Below, one piece after another: positions 1 through 9,326 of a stretch of DNA of 64,000 nucleotides. Source of the DNA: Shimwellia blattae DSM 4481 = NBRC 105725 (GTDB lineage: Bacteria; Pseudomonadota; Gammaproteobacteria; Enterobacterales; Enterobacteriaceae); contig NC_017910.1 of assembly GCF_000262305.1 (NCBI RefSeq), forward strand, positions 3,720,001 to 3,784,000. The letters run 5' to 3'. The position numbers and the translations under genes are program-made. A model generated the notes under the pieces. The model searched no databases. It had not been told where the DNA came from and saw only the letters and a program-made list of their open reading frames with translations. Position 1 is the stretch's first letter, and each line of letters starts with the position of its first letter.

Positions 1-1620
1 GCCGCCCATACCACCAGCAGCGCCTAAATCAGGGGCGTCTGCTTTCGGCAGGTCGGTAATCATGCACTCGGTGGTGATCATCAGGCCCGCAACGGAAGCC
101 GCGTACTGCAGAGCAGAACGGGTTACTTTCGTCGGATCCAGGATCCCCATATCGATCATGTTGCCGTATTCTTCGGTTGCAGCGTTGTAACCGTAGTTAC
201 CTTCGCCAGCGCGAACATTGTTAGCCACAACAGACGGCTCTTCACCGCAGTTAGCCACGATCTGGCGCAGCGGTGCTTCCATTGCGCGCAGCGCAACTTT
301 GATACCGACGTTCTGCTCTTCGTTCTGGCCTTTCAGGCTAGCCAGTTTCGTTGCAACGCGAACCAGGGCAACACCACCACCGGCAACCACGCCTTCTTCA
401 ACCGCAGCACGGGTTGCGTGCAGGGCGTCATCAACGCGGGCTTTTTTCTCTTTCATTTCAACTTCGGTAGCAGCACCGACTTTGATTACCGCAACACCGC
501 CTGCCAGTTTAGCAACGCGCTCCTGCAGTTTTTCACGATCGTAATCAGAGGTAGCTTCTTCGATCTGCTTGCGGATCTGACCAACGCGGCCCTGAATTGC
601 GGCTTCTTCACCCACGCCATCAATGATGGTGGTGGTGTCTTTGTTGATAACAACGCGTTTTGCCTGGCCCAGATCTTCCAGAGTTGTTTTTTCCAGCTCC
701 ATACCGATCTCTTCAGAGATAACAGTACCGCCGGTCAGGGTTGCGATGTCCTGCAGCATGGCTTTACGACGATCGCCAAAGCCCGGTGCTTTCACCGCAG
801 CCACTTTCACGATACCGCGCATGGTGTTGACCACCAGGGTAGCCAGCGCTTCGCCTTCAACATCTTCAGCGATGATAACCAGCGGTTTGCCGGCTTTCGC
901 GACAGCTTCCAGTACCGGCAGCATTTCGCGAATGTTGGAGACTTTTTTGTCTGCCAGCAGGATGAACGGGCTTTCCAGCTCAACCGCACCGGTTTCCGGT
1001 TTGTTGATGAAGTACGGAGACAGGTAACCACGGTCGAACTGCATACCTTCAACCACGTCCAGCTCGTCTTCCAGGCCAGTACCGTCTTCAACGGTGATCA
1101 CGCCTTCTTTACCAACTTTGTCCATCGCTTCAGCGATCAGTTTACCCACGGTTTCGTCGGAGTTAGCAGAGATAGTCCCCACCTGAGCAATGGCTTTAGA
1201 ATCAGAGCACGGCACAGACAGCGCTTTCAGCTCTTCAACCGCAGCAGCAACCGCTTTGTCGATACCGCGTTTCAGATCCATCGGGTTCATACCGGCGGCA
1301 ACGGCTTTCAGACCTTCGTTTACGATAGCCTGAGCCAGTACAGTTGCAGTGGTAGTACCGTCGCCCGCAGCGTCGTTCGCTTTAGAGGCCACTTCTTTAA
1401 CCATCTGGGCGCCCATGTTTTCGAACTTGTCTTCCAGTTCGATTTCACGCGCAACGGAAACACCGTCTTTGGTGATGGTCGGCGCGCCGAAGGATTTATC
1501 CAGCACTACGTTACGGCCTTTCGGGCCCAGGGTGACTTTAACTGCATCTGCCAGTACGTTAACGCCGCGCAGCATTTTCACACGAGCGTCGTTACCAAAT
1601 TTTACGTCTTTAGCTGCCAT
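1..1620 (-). CDS. groL: Chaperonin GroEL, 60 kDa subunit (3' end cut by window)
   Basis: ATP-driven protein-folding chamber of the cytoplasm; forms the double-ring 14-mer capped by GroES. The reading frame starts MAAKDVKFGND at 1620 and runs 540 codons to the window edge, where it ends inside the Gly-Gly-Met repeat tail, so only about the last eight residues are missing compared with the usual 548. It lies about 40 nt downstream of groS in the same orientation, the standard groSL operon, and should be read from the heat-shock promoter upstream of groS. Near-certain assignment by recalled sequence similarity and synteny. Confidence 0.98.
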   Translation of the reverse strand, partial: MAAKDVKFGNDARVKMLRGVNVLADAVKVTLGPKGRNVVLDKSFGAPTITKDGVSVAREIELEDKFENMGAQMVKEVASKANDAAGDGTTTATVLAQAIVNEGLKAVAAGMNPMDLKRGIDKAVAAAVEELKALSVPCSDSKAIAQVGTISANSDETVGKLIAEAMDKVGKEGVITVEDGTGLEDELDVVEGMQFDRGYLSPYFINKPETGAVELESPFILLADKKVSNIREMLPVLEAVAKAGKPLVIIAEDVEGEALATLVVNTMRGIVKVAAVKAPGFGDRRKAMLQDIATLTGGTVISEEIGMELEKTTLEDLGQAKRVVINKDTTTIIDGVGEEAAIQGRVGQIRKQIEEATSDYDREKLQERVAKLAGGVAVIKVGAATEVEMKEKKARVDDALHATRAAVEEGVVAGGGVALVRVATKLASLKGQNEEQNVGIKVALRAMEAPLRQIVANCGEEPSVVANNVRAGEGNYGYNAATEEYGNMIDMGILDPTKVTRSALQYAASVAGLMITTECMITDLPKADAPDLGAAGGMGG

Positions 1621-1660
1621 TCTTTCCTATCCTCAGATTTGTTCGGTTTCGCGCAGGTGA

Positions 1661-1954
1661 TTACGCTTCAACAATTGCCAGAATGTCGGATTCAGACATG
1701 ATCAACACTTCTTCATTGTCGATCTTTTCAGATTTCACACCGTAGCCATCATTGAAAATCACGATATCGCCGACTTTCACGTCCAGCGGTTTCATTTCGC
1801 CATTTTCAAGGATGCGGCCATTGCCAACAGCCAGCACTTCACCGCGAGTAGATTTGCCCGCAGCGGAGCCGGTCAGAACGATGCCGCCAGCAGATTTGGA
1901 TTCAACTTCTTTGCGCTTGACGATCACACGATCATGCAATGGACGAATTTTCAT
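1661..1954 (-). CDS. groS: Co-chaperonin GroES, 10 kDa
   Basis: Heptameric lid of GroEL. The 97-residue protein starts MKIRPLHDRVIVKR at 1954, preceded by a GGAG-type ribosome binding site. The frame is open further upstream, but that part has no similarity and crosses the promoter, so I reject the longer form. It contains the mobile-loop region with EVESKSAGGIVLTGSA around residues 16-31, and ends ILAIVEA. First gene of groSL. Confidence 0.98.
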   Translation of the reverse strand: MKIRPLHDRVIVKRKEVESKSAGGIVLTGSAAGKSTRGEVLAVGNGRILENGEMKPLDVKVGDIVIFNDGYGVKSEKIDNEEVLIMSESDILAIVEA

Positions 1955-2034
1955 TGATAACTCTCCTTTGAGAAAGTCCGTAACGGTTGTTGGGTTGCGC
2001 CGTGGCGTATATTCACCCCGGCTGGTGACGAAAG

Positions 2035-2066
2035 AGATGGGGATGGGGCTTAGCCGCTTCAAGGGG
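2035..2066 (-). promoter_or_regulatory. Sigma-32 heat-shock promoter of groSL
   Basis: Reading the minus strand, CCCCTTGAAG (2066-2057) is a -35 element and CCCCATCT (2042-2035) a -10 element, with a 15-nt gap between CTTGAA and the -10. This matches the sigma-32 consensus (CTTGAAA / CCCCATNT) and the known E. coli groE promoter layout. It lies 80-110 nt before groS. Confidence 0.85.
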
Positions 2067-2203
2067 CAAAATGAAAAAAATTTTTCTGGTGCGCCATTGC
2101 CCGCAAAAATCCTGCGAACCCTGGAAAATACAGGGAATTCGCGCCGCTTATTCGCCCCTGCGGCCATGCTAATATGGGCTTTTACACATCCCGGGACAAG
2201 ATG

Positions 2204-3466
2204 ATGAGCGGTCTTAAACAGGAGCTGGGCCTGGCCCAGGGTATTGGGTTACTTTCCACCTCACTACTGGGCACCGGGGTATTCGCGGTTCCGGCGCTGG
2301 CGGCAATGGTGGCAGGCGATAACAGCCTGTGGGCCTGGCCTGTTCTGATTGCGCTGGTCTTTCCCATTGCGATTGTGTTTGCCACCCTCGGGCGCCACTA
2401 CCCCAGCGCCGGCGGCGTGGCGCATTTTGTCGGCCTGGCCTTTGGCCCGCGCCTTGAAAAGGTTACCGGCTGGCTGTTTTTGTCCGTGATCCCGGTGGGC
2501 CTGCCTGCGGCGTTGCATATTGCCACCGGGTTTGGCCAGGCGCTGTTTGGCTGGCACGGCGCCAGTCTGCTGCTGGCGCAGCTGGGCACCCTGGCTATCG
2601 TCTGGTGGGTGGGCTCTCGCGGGGCCAGTACCAGCGCCAATCTACAGGTGCTGGTCGCGATACTGATAGTTGCGCTGATTGGCGCCATCTGGCTGGCAGG
2701 GGGAATAGACGCCCGCCAGATCCCGTTCCCGGCGGTCCGTGATATTGACCAGCACCAGCTGTTTGCCGCCCTGTCGGTGATGTTCTGGTGTTTTGTCGGC
2801 CTTGAAGCCTTCGCCCATCTGGCCGCTGAATTTCGCAACCCCATGCGCGACTTTCCCAGAGCGCTGATAACCGGCCTGCTGCTGGCCGGGGCCGTCTACT
2901 GGGCCTGCACGGCTATCGTGCTGCATTTTCACGCATTCGGCGACAATCAGGCGGCTGCGGCGTCGTTACCGTCGATTGTGGTGCAGCTCTTCGGGCTTAA
3001 GGCACTGTGGGTAGCCTGCATTATTGGTTTTCTGGCCTGTTTTGCCAGCCTCAATATCTATATTCAGAGCTTTGCCCGCCTGGTGTGGTCCCAGGCGCAG
3101 CACAACCCGGGGAGCTACCTGGCCCGGCTCAGCCCCCGCCAGATACCGGCAAACGCCCTGAATCTGGTGCTGGGCTGCTGTGTGGTGAGCTCGCTGGTTA
3201 TCTACCTGGCGGAGATCAACCTCGACACCCTGATTGTCTACGCTAACGGCATTTTTATTATGATTTACCTGCTGTGCATGGTGGCGGGCTGCCGCCTGCT
3301 GACGGGGAAAAACCGCCTGCTGGCCCTGTGCGGAACGGTTTTGTGCCTCGGGCTTTTGCTGATGACCGGCTGGAAAAGCCTGTATGCCCTGGTGATGCTG
3401 GCTGTGCTCTGGTGGGTGCTGCCGTTCGCCACCCGGCACGGGGCGGCGCACAAAAAAGCCGGGTAA
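2204..3466 (+). CDS. yjeH: YjeH-type amino-acid exporter (APC family)
   Basis: Inner-membrane transporter of the amino acid-polyamine-organocation superfamily; the E. coli protein exports methionine and branched-chain amino acids. 420 residues, almost entirely hydrophobic with about 11-12 membrane segments. I chose the start MSGLKQELGLAQG, which matches the E. coli N-terminus; 10 codons of open frame lie upstream. The promoter must share the short interval with divergent groSL. The C-terminus is followed at once by a bidirectional terminator shared with fxsA. Confidence 0.93.
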   Translation: MSGLKQELGLAQGIGLLSTSLLGTGVFAVPALAAMVAGDNSLWAWPVLIALVFPIAIVFATLGRHYPSAGGVAHFVGLAFGPRLEKVTGWLFLSVIPVGLPAALHIATGFGQALFGWHGASLLLAQLGTLAIVWWVGSRGASTSANLQVLVAILIVALIGAIWLAGGIDARQIPFPAVRDIDQHQLFAALSVMFWCFVGLEAFAHLAAEFRNPMRDFPRALITGLLLAGAVYWACTAIVLHFHAFGDNQAAAASLPSIVVQLFGLKALWVACIIGFLACFASLNIYIQSFARLVWSQAQHNPGSYLARLSPRQIPANALNLVLGCCVVSSLVIYLAEINLDTLIVYANGIFIMIYLLCMVAGCRLLTGKNRLLALCGTVLCLGLLLMTGWKSLYALVMLAVLWWVLPFATRHGAAHKKAG

Positions 3467-3478
3467 CCCCGGCTTTCA
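3452..3478. terminator. Terminator between convergent yjeH and fxsA
   Basis: Arms AAAGCCGGG (3455-3463) and CCCGGCTTT (3468-3476) with loop TAAC; the loop holds the yjeH stop codon. A-run on one side, weak T-run on the other, so it may act in both directions. Confidence 0.7.
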
Positions 3479-3495
3479 TTACGCATTACGCCATA

Positions 3496-3978
3496 TTACC
3501 GGTCATCCCGGTGGTCTTTATTATCCAGCCGTTCCTGCTCGTCATGCTTACGCTGGAACTCACCGTCAAAGGTCTGGCCGCTGCCGCCCCCGGTTCCGGC
3601 GCTAAAGCCCCCGGGGAAAGAGGAGAAGTGCAGAAACGGCATCAGACGCAGCGTCAGCAGTTTTTGCACTGGTGGCAGCAGCAGTAACAGGCCGAGAAAA
3701 TCAGTAAAGAACCCGGGGATCACCAGCAGTAAACCGGCCAGAATCAGCGAGACACTCTTGATCATCTCTGCCGCCGGGCTCTCGCCCTGCGCTATTTTCT
3801 GCTGCATCACCATCAGGTTTTTAAATCCCTGGTTGCGGATCAGCGAAAAACCCACCACCGAGCTGAAGATAACCAGCAGCAGCGTAAGCAGGACGCCAAG
3901 GACCTGGGCGACCTGCACAAAAATCGAGATTTCTACATAAACGTAGAGAAAAAATGTAATAAACGGTATCCAGCGCAC
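3496..3978 (-). CDS. fxsA: FxsA membrane protein
   Basis: Small cytoplasmic-membrane protein of the FxsA family; in E. coli, its overproduction relieves exclusion of phage T7 by the F plasmid. 160 residues (E. coli 158): MRWIPFITFFLYVYVEISIF start, two to four membrane segments, the conserved PGFFTDFLGLLLLLPPVQ stretch near residues 88-105, then a glycine-rich and finally charged His/Asp tail. Convergent with yjeH, divergent from aspA, the standard order. Confidence 0.93.
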   Translation of the reverse strand: MRWIPFITFFLYVYVEISIFVQVAQVLGVLLTLLLVIFSSVVGFSLIRNQGFKNLMVMQQKIAQGESPAAEMIKSVSLILAGLLLVIPGFFTDFLGLLLLLPPVQKLLTLRLMPFLHFSSFPGGFSAGTGGGSGQTFDGEFQRKHDEQERLDNKDHRDDR

Positions 3979-4108
3979 CGTATTCTCCTGTCATGATGGC
4001 GAGTTTCCTGAACCGCCAGCTACACTCATATCCTGTTGTTTACAGATGGAGGCGATTAACAGGAAAAGCAACCATTTCAGGCAACAGTTTTTACCGGAGT
4101 GCGTAATC

Positions 4109-4124
4109 AGTGAGTCATTTCACA
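4109..4124. promoter_or_regulatory. Candidate CRP site upstream of aspA
   Basis: AGTGA-N6-TCACA dyad (one mismatch from TGTGA-N6-TCACA), about 190 nt before the aspA start. aspA is a known CRP-activated gene in E. coli; the assignment of this exact site is inference. Confidence 0.55.
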
Positions 4125-4310
4125 TAATTGTCAGGAGAATACGATTCCCCTGGCAATAAGTGATCCAGGTTACGGCTTTTCGCTATTATCAGCATATGAT
4201 CGCCTCTGGATGGCTGATTATGGACATAATATCGGTCAAAGTGTCGAACAACCAAAATATCCTGTGCAAAAACAGGGTCAACCATTGGCAGATTGAATAA
4301 GAAGGTTCAC

Positions 4311-5747
4311 ATGCTCAATAACATTCGTATCGAAGAAGATTTGTTGGGGACCAGGGAAGTACCAGCGGATGCTTACTATGGTGTCCACACTCTGAGAGCG
4401 ATTGAAAACTTTTACATCAGTAATAGTAAAATCAGCGATATCCCTGAATTTGTGCGCGGCATGGTAATGGTCAAAAAAGCCGCTGCTCTCGCCAACAAAG
4501 AGCTCCAGACCATTCCAAAAACTATTGCCAACACTATTGTCGCAGCCTGCGACGAAGTCCTGAACAATGGCAAATGCATGGACCAGTTCCCGGTAGACGT
4601 TTACCAGGGCGGTGCCGGTACTTCCGTTAACATGAACACCAACGAAGTGCTGGCCAATATTGGCCTGGAACTGATGGGCCATCAGAAAGGGGAGTACCAG
4701 TACCTCAACCCGAATGACCATGTGAACAAATGCCAGTCCACCAACGACGCCTACCCGACCGGCTTCCGTATTGCGGTATACGCCTCCCTGGTGAAACTGG
4801 TTGATGCCATCCACCAGCTGGAAGATGGCTTTAAGCGTAAATCCACCGAATTTGCTGAAATCCTGAAGATGGGCCGCACCCAGCTGCAGGATGCTGTCCC
4901 TATGACGCTGGGCCAGGAGTTCCACGCGTTCAACGTTCTGCTGAACGAAGAAACGAAAAACCTGCTGCGCACTGCTGAACTGCTGCTTGAGGTGAACCTC
5001 GGCGCGACCGCTATCGGCACCGGGCTGAACACGCCGGAAGGCTACCAGCAGCTGGCAGTACAGAAACTGGCTGAAGTCAGCGGCCTGCCGGTTGTTCCGG
5101 CAGAAGATCTGATTGAAGCAACCTCAGACTGCGGTGCCTACGTAATGGTACACAGCTCCCTGAAGCGTCTGGCGGTGAAACTGTCTAAGATCTGTAACGA
5201 CCTGCGTCTGCTCTCTTCCGGCCCGCGCGCTGGCCTGAATGAAATCAACCTGCCAGAACTGCAGGCAGGCTCTTCCATCATGCCGGCTAAAGTTAACCCG
5301 GTAATTCCGGAAGTGGTAAACCAGGTATGCTTCAAAGTCATCGGTAACGACATCACCGTGACCATGGCATCTGAAGCAGGCCAGCTGCAGCTGAACGTGA
5401 TGGAGCCGGTCATCGGCCAGGCGCTGTTTGAGTCCATCCACATTCTGACTAACGCCTGCTACAACCTGCTGGAAAAATGCATTAACGGCATCACGGCGAA
5501 CAAAGACGTTTGCGAAAGCTATGTCTTTAACTCTATCGGTATCGTCACCTATCTGAACCCGTTCATTGGCCACCATAACGGTGACATTGTGGGTAAAATT
5601 TGTGCAGAAACCGGTAAGAGTGTGCGCGAAGTGGTCCTGGAGCGCGGCCTGCTGACCGAAGCTGAGCTGGACGATATCTTCTCTCCGCAAAACCTGATGC
5701 ACCCTGCCTATAAAGCTAAACGCTATACCGATGAAAGCGAACAGTAA
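4311..5747 (+). CDS. aspA: Aspartate ammonia-lyase (aspartase)
   Basis: Converts L-aspartate to fumarate and ammonia in the cytoplasm, feeding anaerobic fumarate respiration. 478 residues, same as E. coli, starting MLNNIRIEEDLLGTREVP with an AAGG ribosome site; an in-frame TTG 18 nt upstream is not preferred. The fumarase/aspartase superfamily signature GSSIMPAKVNP, which carries the flexible catalytic-serine loop, is present near residue 320. Followed by a strong terminator and then dcuA, which imports the aspartate and exports fumarate or succinate. Confidence 0.97.
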   Translation: MLNNIRIEEDLLGTREVPADAYYGVHTLRAIENFYISNSKISDIPEFVRGMVMVKKAAALANKELQTIPKTIANTIVAACDEVLNNGKCMDQFPVDVYQGGAGTSVNMNTNEVLANIGLELMGHQKGEYQYLNPNDHVNKCQSTNDAYPTGFRIAVYASLVKLVDAIHQLEDGFKRKSTEFAEILKMGRTQLQDAVPMTLGQEFHAFNVLLNEETKNLLRTAELLLEVNLGATAIGTGLNTPEGYQQLAVQKLAEVSGLPVVPAEDLIEATSDCGAYVMVHSSLKRLAVKLSKICNDLRLLSSGPRAGLNEINLPELQAGSSIMPAKVNPVIPEVVNQVCFKVIGNDITVTMASEAGQLQLNVMEPVIGQALFESIHILTNACYNLLEKCINGITANKDVCESYVFNSIGIVTYLNPFIGHHNGDIVGKICAETGKSVREVVLERGLLTEAELDDIFSPQNLMHPAYKAKRYTDESEQ

Positions 5748-5772
5748 CAGAGGCTCTGCACTATAACTTTAC

Positions 5773-5801
5773 AGGCACGTCCGGAGTGACGTGCCTTTTT
5801 C
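5773..5801 (+). terminator. Terminator after aspA
   Basis: Perfect 9-bp arms AGGCACGTC / GACGTGCCT, 6-nt loop, T-rich tail. Lies between aspA and dcuA and probably attenuates read-through. Confidence 0.85.
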
Positions 5802-5864
5802 TTTGTGTAATGAAACAAATTGACAACAATCAAGCATCTTTAAGCTAACAACAAGGAAGCCATT

Positions 5865-7166
5865 ATGTTTGGAGCTGAACTCGTTATCGTCCTTCTGGCG
5901 ATCTACCTCGGCGCCCGGCTCGGCGGCATAGGAATTGGTTTTGCCGGTGGTCTGGGCGTACTGGTACTCACTCTTGTCTTTCAAATTAACCCCGGGTCGA
6001 TCCCCTTTGACGTTATTGAGATAATCATGGCGGTTATCGCCGCTATCGCCGCGATGCAAATCGCCGGTGGTATGGATTATCTGGTCAGCCTGGCTGAGCG
6101 TCTGCTGCGTAGTAAACCTAAATACATTACCTTCCTGGCACCGCTGGTGACCTGGTCTATGACCATTCTGGCGGGCACCGGCCATACGGCCTTCTCTACC
6201 CTGCCGGTTATTACCGAAGTGGCAAAAGAGCAGGGCATCCGCCCGTCTCGTCCGCTGTCTATCGCGGTTATCGCTTCCCAGATTGCCATCACCGCATCGC
6301 CGATTTCAGCGGCCGTGGTGTTCTTTGCCGGGCTCCTGGAGCCGATGGGCGTCAGCTACCTGACACTGCTGGGTATCTGTATTCCGGTCACGCTGGCAGC
6401 TGTAATGATCACCGCAGTAATGTGTAACTTCCTCGGTTGCGAGCTGAAAGACGATCCGGTTTACCAGGAGCGTCTGGCAAAAGGCGAAGTCAAACTGCGC
6501 GGCACTCAGGTGTTCGAGCTGAAACCTTACGCCAAGCGTTCAGTGATGCTGTTCCTTATCGGTATCATTGCGGTGATGTTCTACGCGACCGCCATCAGCG
6601 ACACGGTAGGCCTGATCCAGAACCCGGTACTGCCGCGTAACGAAGCTATCGTCGTCTTCATGCTGACCATCGCCACCCTTATCTGCATTACCTGTAAAGT
6701 GGATACCGGTGAAATCCTCAACGCCGGTACGTTTAAATCCGGTATGAGCGCCTGTATCTGTGTGCTGGGTGTTGCCTGGCTGGGCGATACTTTCGTTAAA
6801 CACCATATTCAGGATATCCAGGCCGTTGCCGGCGATCTGCTGCAGAGCTACCCGTGGCTGCTGGCTGTGGTGCTGTTCTTTGCTGCTACCCTGCTTTATT
6901 CTCAGGCTGCAACTGCCAAAGCACTGATGCCTGCCGCGCTGATGCTGGGTGTTACCCCGCTGACCGCTATCGCCTCTTTTGCTGCGGTATCTGCCCTGTT
7001 CGTTCTGCCTACCTACCCGACCTTACTGGCGGCGGTAGAAATGGACGACACCGGCTCTACCCGAATCGGTAAATATGTCTTTAACCATGCCTTCCTGATC
7101 CCCGGGGTTGTCGCCATTGCGCTGTGCGTCATCCTCGGCTTTATCGTTGGTGGAATGGTGCTGTAA
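5865..7166 (+). CDS. dcuA: Anaerobic C4-dicarboxylate transporter DcuA
   Basis: Inner-membrane exchanger of aspartate, fumarate, malate and succinate (Dcu family). 433 residues, the family's usual length, about ten hydrophobic segments, starting MFGAELVIVLLAIYLGARLGG. AAGGAAG ribosome site. Same strand and order as aspA-dcuA in E. coli; the two genes form a functional pair with partly independent terminators. Confidence 0.96.
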   Translation: MFGAELVIVLLAIYLGARLGGIGIGFAGGLGVLVLTLVFQINPGSIPFDVIEIIMAVIAAIAAMQIAGGMDYLVSLAERLLRSKPKYITFLAPLVTWSMTILAGTGHTAFSTLPVITEVAKEQGIRPSRPLSIAVIASQIAITASPISAAVVFFAGLLEPMGVSYLTLLGICIPVTLAAVMITAVMCNFLGCELKDDPVYQERLAKGEVKLRGTQVFELKPYAKRSVMLFLIGIIAVMFYATAISDTVGLIQNPVLPRNEAIVVFMLTIATLICITCKVDTGEILNAGTFKSGMSACICVLGVAWLGDTFVKHHIQDIQAVAGDLLQSYPWLLAVVLFFAATLLYSQAATAKALMPAALMLGVTPLTAIASFAAVSALFVLPTYPTLLAAVEMDDTGSTRIGKYVFNHAFLIPGVVAIALCVILGFIVGGMVL

Positions 7167-7178
7167 TTTTGTCCTCTG

Positions 7179-7204
7179 GCGGGCCGGTCTGCGGCCCGCT
7201 TTTC
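7179..7204 (+). terminator. Terminator after dcuA
   Basis: Arms GCGGGCC (7179-7185) and GGCCCGC (7193-7199), followed by TTTTT. Confidence 0.8.
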
Positions 7205-7282
7205 CCGCCCGGTTAATCTCATCTCTTCGTGCCAGTTGTCATGCTATAGTGCCCCCTCAGGTTTATTCAGACGAGGTGAACT

Positions 7283-7606
7283 ATGACTGCAACTCAGGCT
7301 GTTGTTGTACTTTGCACGGCCCCGGATGAAGCCAGCGCCCAGGAGCTTGCGGCTTTCGTGCTGGGGGAAAAACTTGCCGCCTGCGCGACCCTGATCCCTG
7401 GTGCCACCTCCCTGTACTACTGGGAAGGGAAGCTGGAACAGGAGTACGAAGTACAAATGATCCTCAAAACCGATACCCCCCACCTTGATGCGCTGATGGC
7501 GACCCTGAAACAACATCACCCGTACAAGACACCGGAAATTCTGGCCCTGCCGGTGGCCCATGGAGATAGCGAGTACCTGTCATGGCTTTACGCTTCATTA
7601 CGCTGA
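7283..7606 (+). CDS. cutA: Divalent-cation tolerance protein CutA
   Basis: Small trimeric cytoplasmic protein of the CutA1 family linked to copper and other divalent-cation tolerance. 107 residues (E. coli 112). The family core CATLIPGATSLYYWEGK and the EVQMILKT segment are present around residues 34-65. The last 25 nt overlap the start of dsbD, as in E. coli, so the two are translationally linked. Confidence 0.95.
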   Translation: MTATQAVVVLCTAPDEASAQELAAFVLGEKLAACATLIPGATSLYYWEGKLEQEYEVQMILKTDTPHLDALMATLKQHHPYKTPEILALPVAHGDSEYLSWLYASLR

Positions 7607-9276
7607 TTTTTCTTTTTTTCAGTACATTTGCTTCCGCTGGCCTGTTCAGCAACCAGGGCACCAGCCGTTTTGCCCCGGTGGATAAAGCCTTCGCGTTTGA
7701 GTTTCGCCAGCAGGATAACCAGCTGCTCCTGAACTGGGAGGTCCAGCCCGGTTATTATCTTTACCGCCAGCAAATCCGCCTGGAGCCGGAAAATGCCCGG
7801 ATCACCCCACCTGCACTGCCGAAGGGGGAATCCCATGAGGATGAGTTTTTTGGTAAAACTGAAATCTACCGCCACGGGCTGAAACTGACGGTCCCCCTGG
7901 CGGAGGTGCGCGCCGGGGGGGCACTCAGCGTGACCTACCAGGGCTGTGCGGATGCGGGCTTCTGCTACCCGCCGGAAACCAGACGTATCCCGCTCAGTGA
8001 GGTTGCCCCGCAGAATAGCGCACCACCGCCCGCAGTGGTGGAGACGCCACCCGCCGCACCGCAGCTACCTTTTTCAGCCCTGTGGGCCCTGCTGATAGGC
8101 ATTGGTGTGGCGTTTACCCCCTGTGTGCTGCCCATGTACCCGTTAATTTCCGGGATCGTTCTTGGCGGGCAACAGCGCCCGGGAACCGCCAGAGCCCTGG
8201 CGCTGGCCCTGGTCTATGTACAGGGGATGGCGCTAACCTATACCGCCCTGGGGCTGGTGGTGGCCGCCGCCGGGTTGCAATTCCAGGCCGCGCTGCAAAG
8301 CCCCTGGGTACTGAGCGGCATTTCGCTGCTGTTTGTTCTGCTGGCCCTCTCGATGTTTGGCCTGTTTACGCTGCAGTTGCCCTCATCACTGCAAACCCGC
8401 CTGACCTTGTGGAGTAACCGCCAGCAGGGGGGCTCCCTGTTCGGGGTGTTCGCTATGGGTGCCCTGGCCGGGCTGATTTGCTCCCCCTGCACGACTGCCC
8501 CGCTCAGCGCCATTTTGCTGTATATCGCCCAGAGCGGGAACCTGCTGACCGGGGGCGGCACCCTGTACCTGTACGCACTGGGCATGGGGTTACCGTTAAT
8601 CCTTATCACCGTGTTTGGCAGCCGCCTGCTGCCGCGCAGCGGCCCGTGGATGGACCATGTTAAAACCGCCTTTGGCTTTGTTATCCTGGCCCTGCCAGTA
8701 TTCCTGCTGGAGCGGGTACTGGGAGAGCTGTGGGGGCTGCGCCTGTGGAGCGCGCTCGGGGTGGCCTTCTTCGGCTGGGCACTGCTGACCTGCCTGAATC
8801 TCACCCGGCACTGGGCGCGGCTACTGCAACTTATTCTGTTTGCTGCCGCGCTTATCAGTGCCCGCCCGCTTCAGGACTGGGTCTTCGGCCAGCCTGCCCC
8901 GGCAAGCGCCGGGGTACATCTGAATTTTACCCGCGTGAGCAGCGTCGACGCGCTTGATCAGGCGCTGGCTCAGGCCCGGGGAAAACCGGTAATGCTGGAT
9001 CTCTACGCCGACTGGTGCGTGGCCTGTAAAGAGTTTGAGAAATATACGTTCAGTGCGCCGGAAGTTCAGCAAGCGCTCGCCGGTGCCGTGCTGCTACAGG
9101 CTGATGTAACGGGCAACACACCGCAAGATGTTGCCTTGCTCAAACATCTCAGGGTGCTAGGCTTACCCACAATTATCTTTTTTGGCAGCGACGGCCAGGA
9201 GCTGCAACAGGCCCGGGTAACCGGGTTTATGGATGCTTCCGCCTTTGAAGCACATTTGCACAATCACCTGCGGTAA
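7582..9276 (+). CDS. dsbD: Thiol:disulfide interchange protein DsbD
   Basis: Carries electrons from cytoplasmic thioredoxin across the inner membrane to the periplasmic isomerases DsbC/DsbG and to cytochrome c maturation. 564 residues (E. coli 565). Order: signal peptide (about 1-19), periplasmic alpha domain with the active pair in CADAGFCYPPE, central membrane domain with FTPCVLPMYPLI, then a C-terminal thioredoxin domain with the WCVAC motif. All three redox-active cysteine pairs are visible. It starts inside cutA and is followed by yjdC. Confidence 0.97.
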   Translation: MALRFITLIFLFFSTFASAGLFSNQGTSRFAPVDKAFAFEFRQQDNQLLLNWEVQPGYYLYRQQIRLEPENARITPPALPKGESHEDEFFGKTEIYRHGLKLTVPLAEVRAGGALSVTYQGCADAGFCYPPETRRIPLSEVAPQNSAPPPAVVETPPAAPQLPFSALWALLIGIGVAFTPCVLPMYPLISGIVLGGQQRPGTARALALALVYVQGMALTYTALGLVVAAAGLQFQAALQSPWVLSGISLLFVLLALSMFGLFTLQLPSSLQTRLTLWSNRQQGGSLFGVFAMGALAGLICSPCTTAPLSAILLYIAQSGNLLTGGGTLYLYALGMGLPLILITVFGSRLLPRSGPWMDHVKTAFGFVILALPVFLLERVLGELWGLRLWSALGVAFFGWALLTCLNLTRHWARLLQLILFAAALISARPLQDWVFGQPAPASAGVHLNFTRVSSVDALDQALAQARGKPVMLDLYADWCVACKEFEKYTFSAPEVQQALAGAVLLQADVTGNTPQDVALLKHLRVLGLPTIIFFGSDGQELQQARVTGFMDASAFEAHLHNHLR

Positions 9277-9326
9277 ACGACACTCAATGGGGAAGCCTAC
9301 CGCCGGAGAAAACAGAGGATATTAAC

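Noticed and set aside
418..1701. Long open frame (427 codons) antisense to groEL
   Set aside because: Shadow of the highly biased groEL codons; no ribosome site, His/Phe/Gln-rich nonsense composition.
7582..7606. cutA/dsbD overlap as a possible sequencing error
   Set aside because: The 25-nt overlap is the normal arrangement in E. coli relatives and both proteins are full length.
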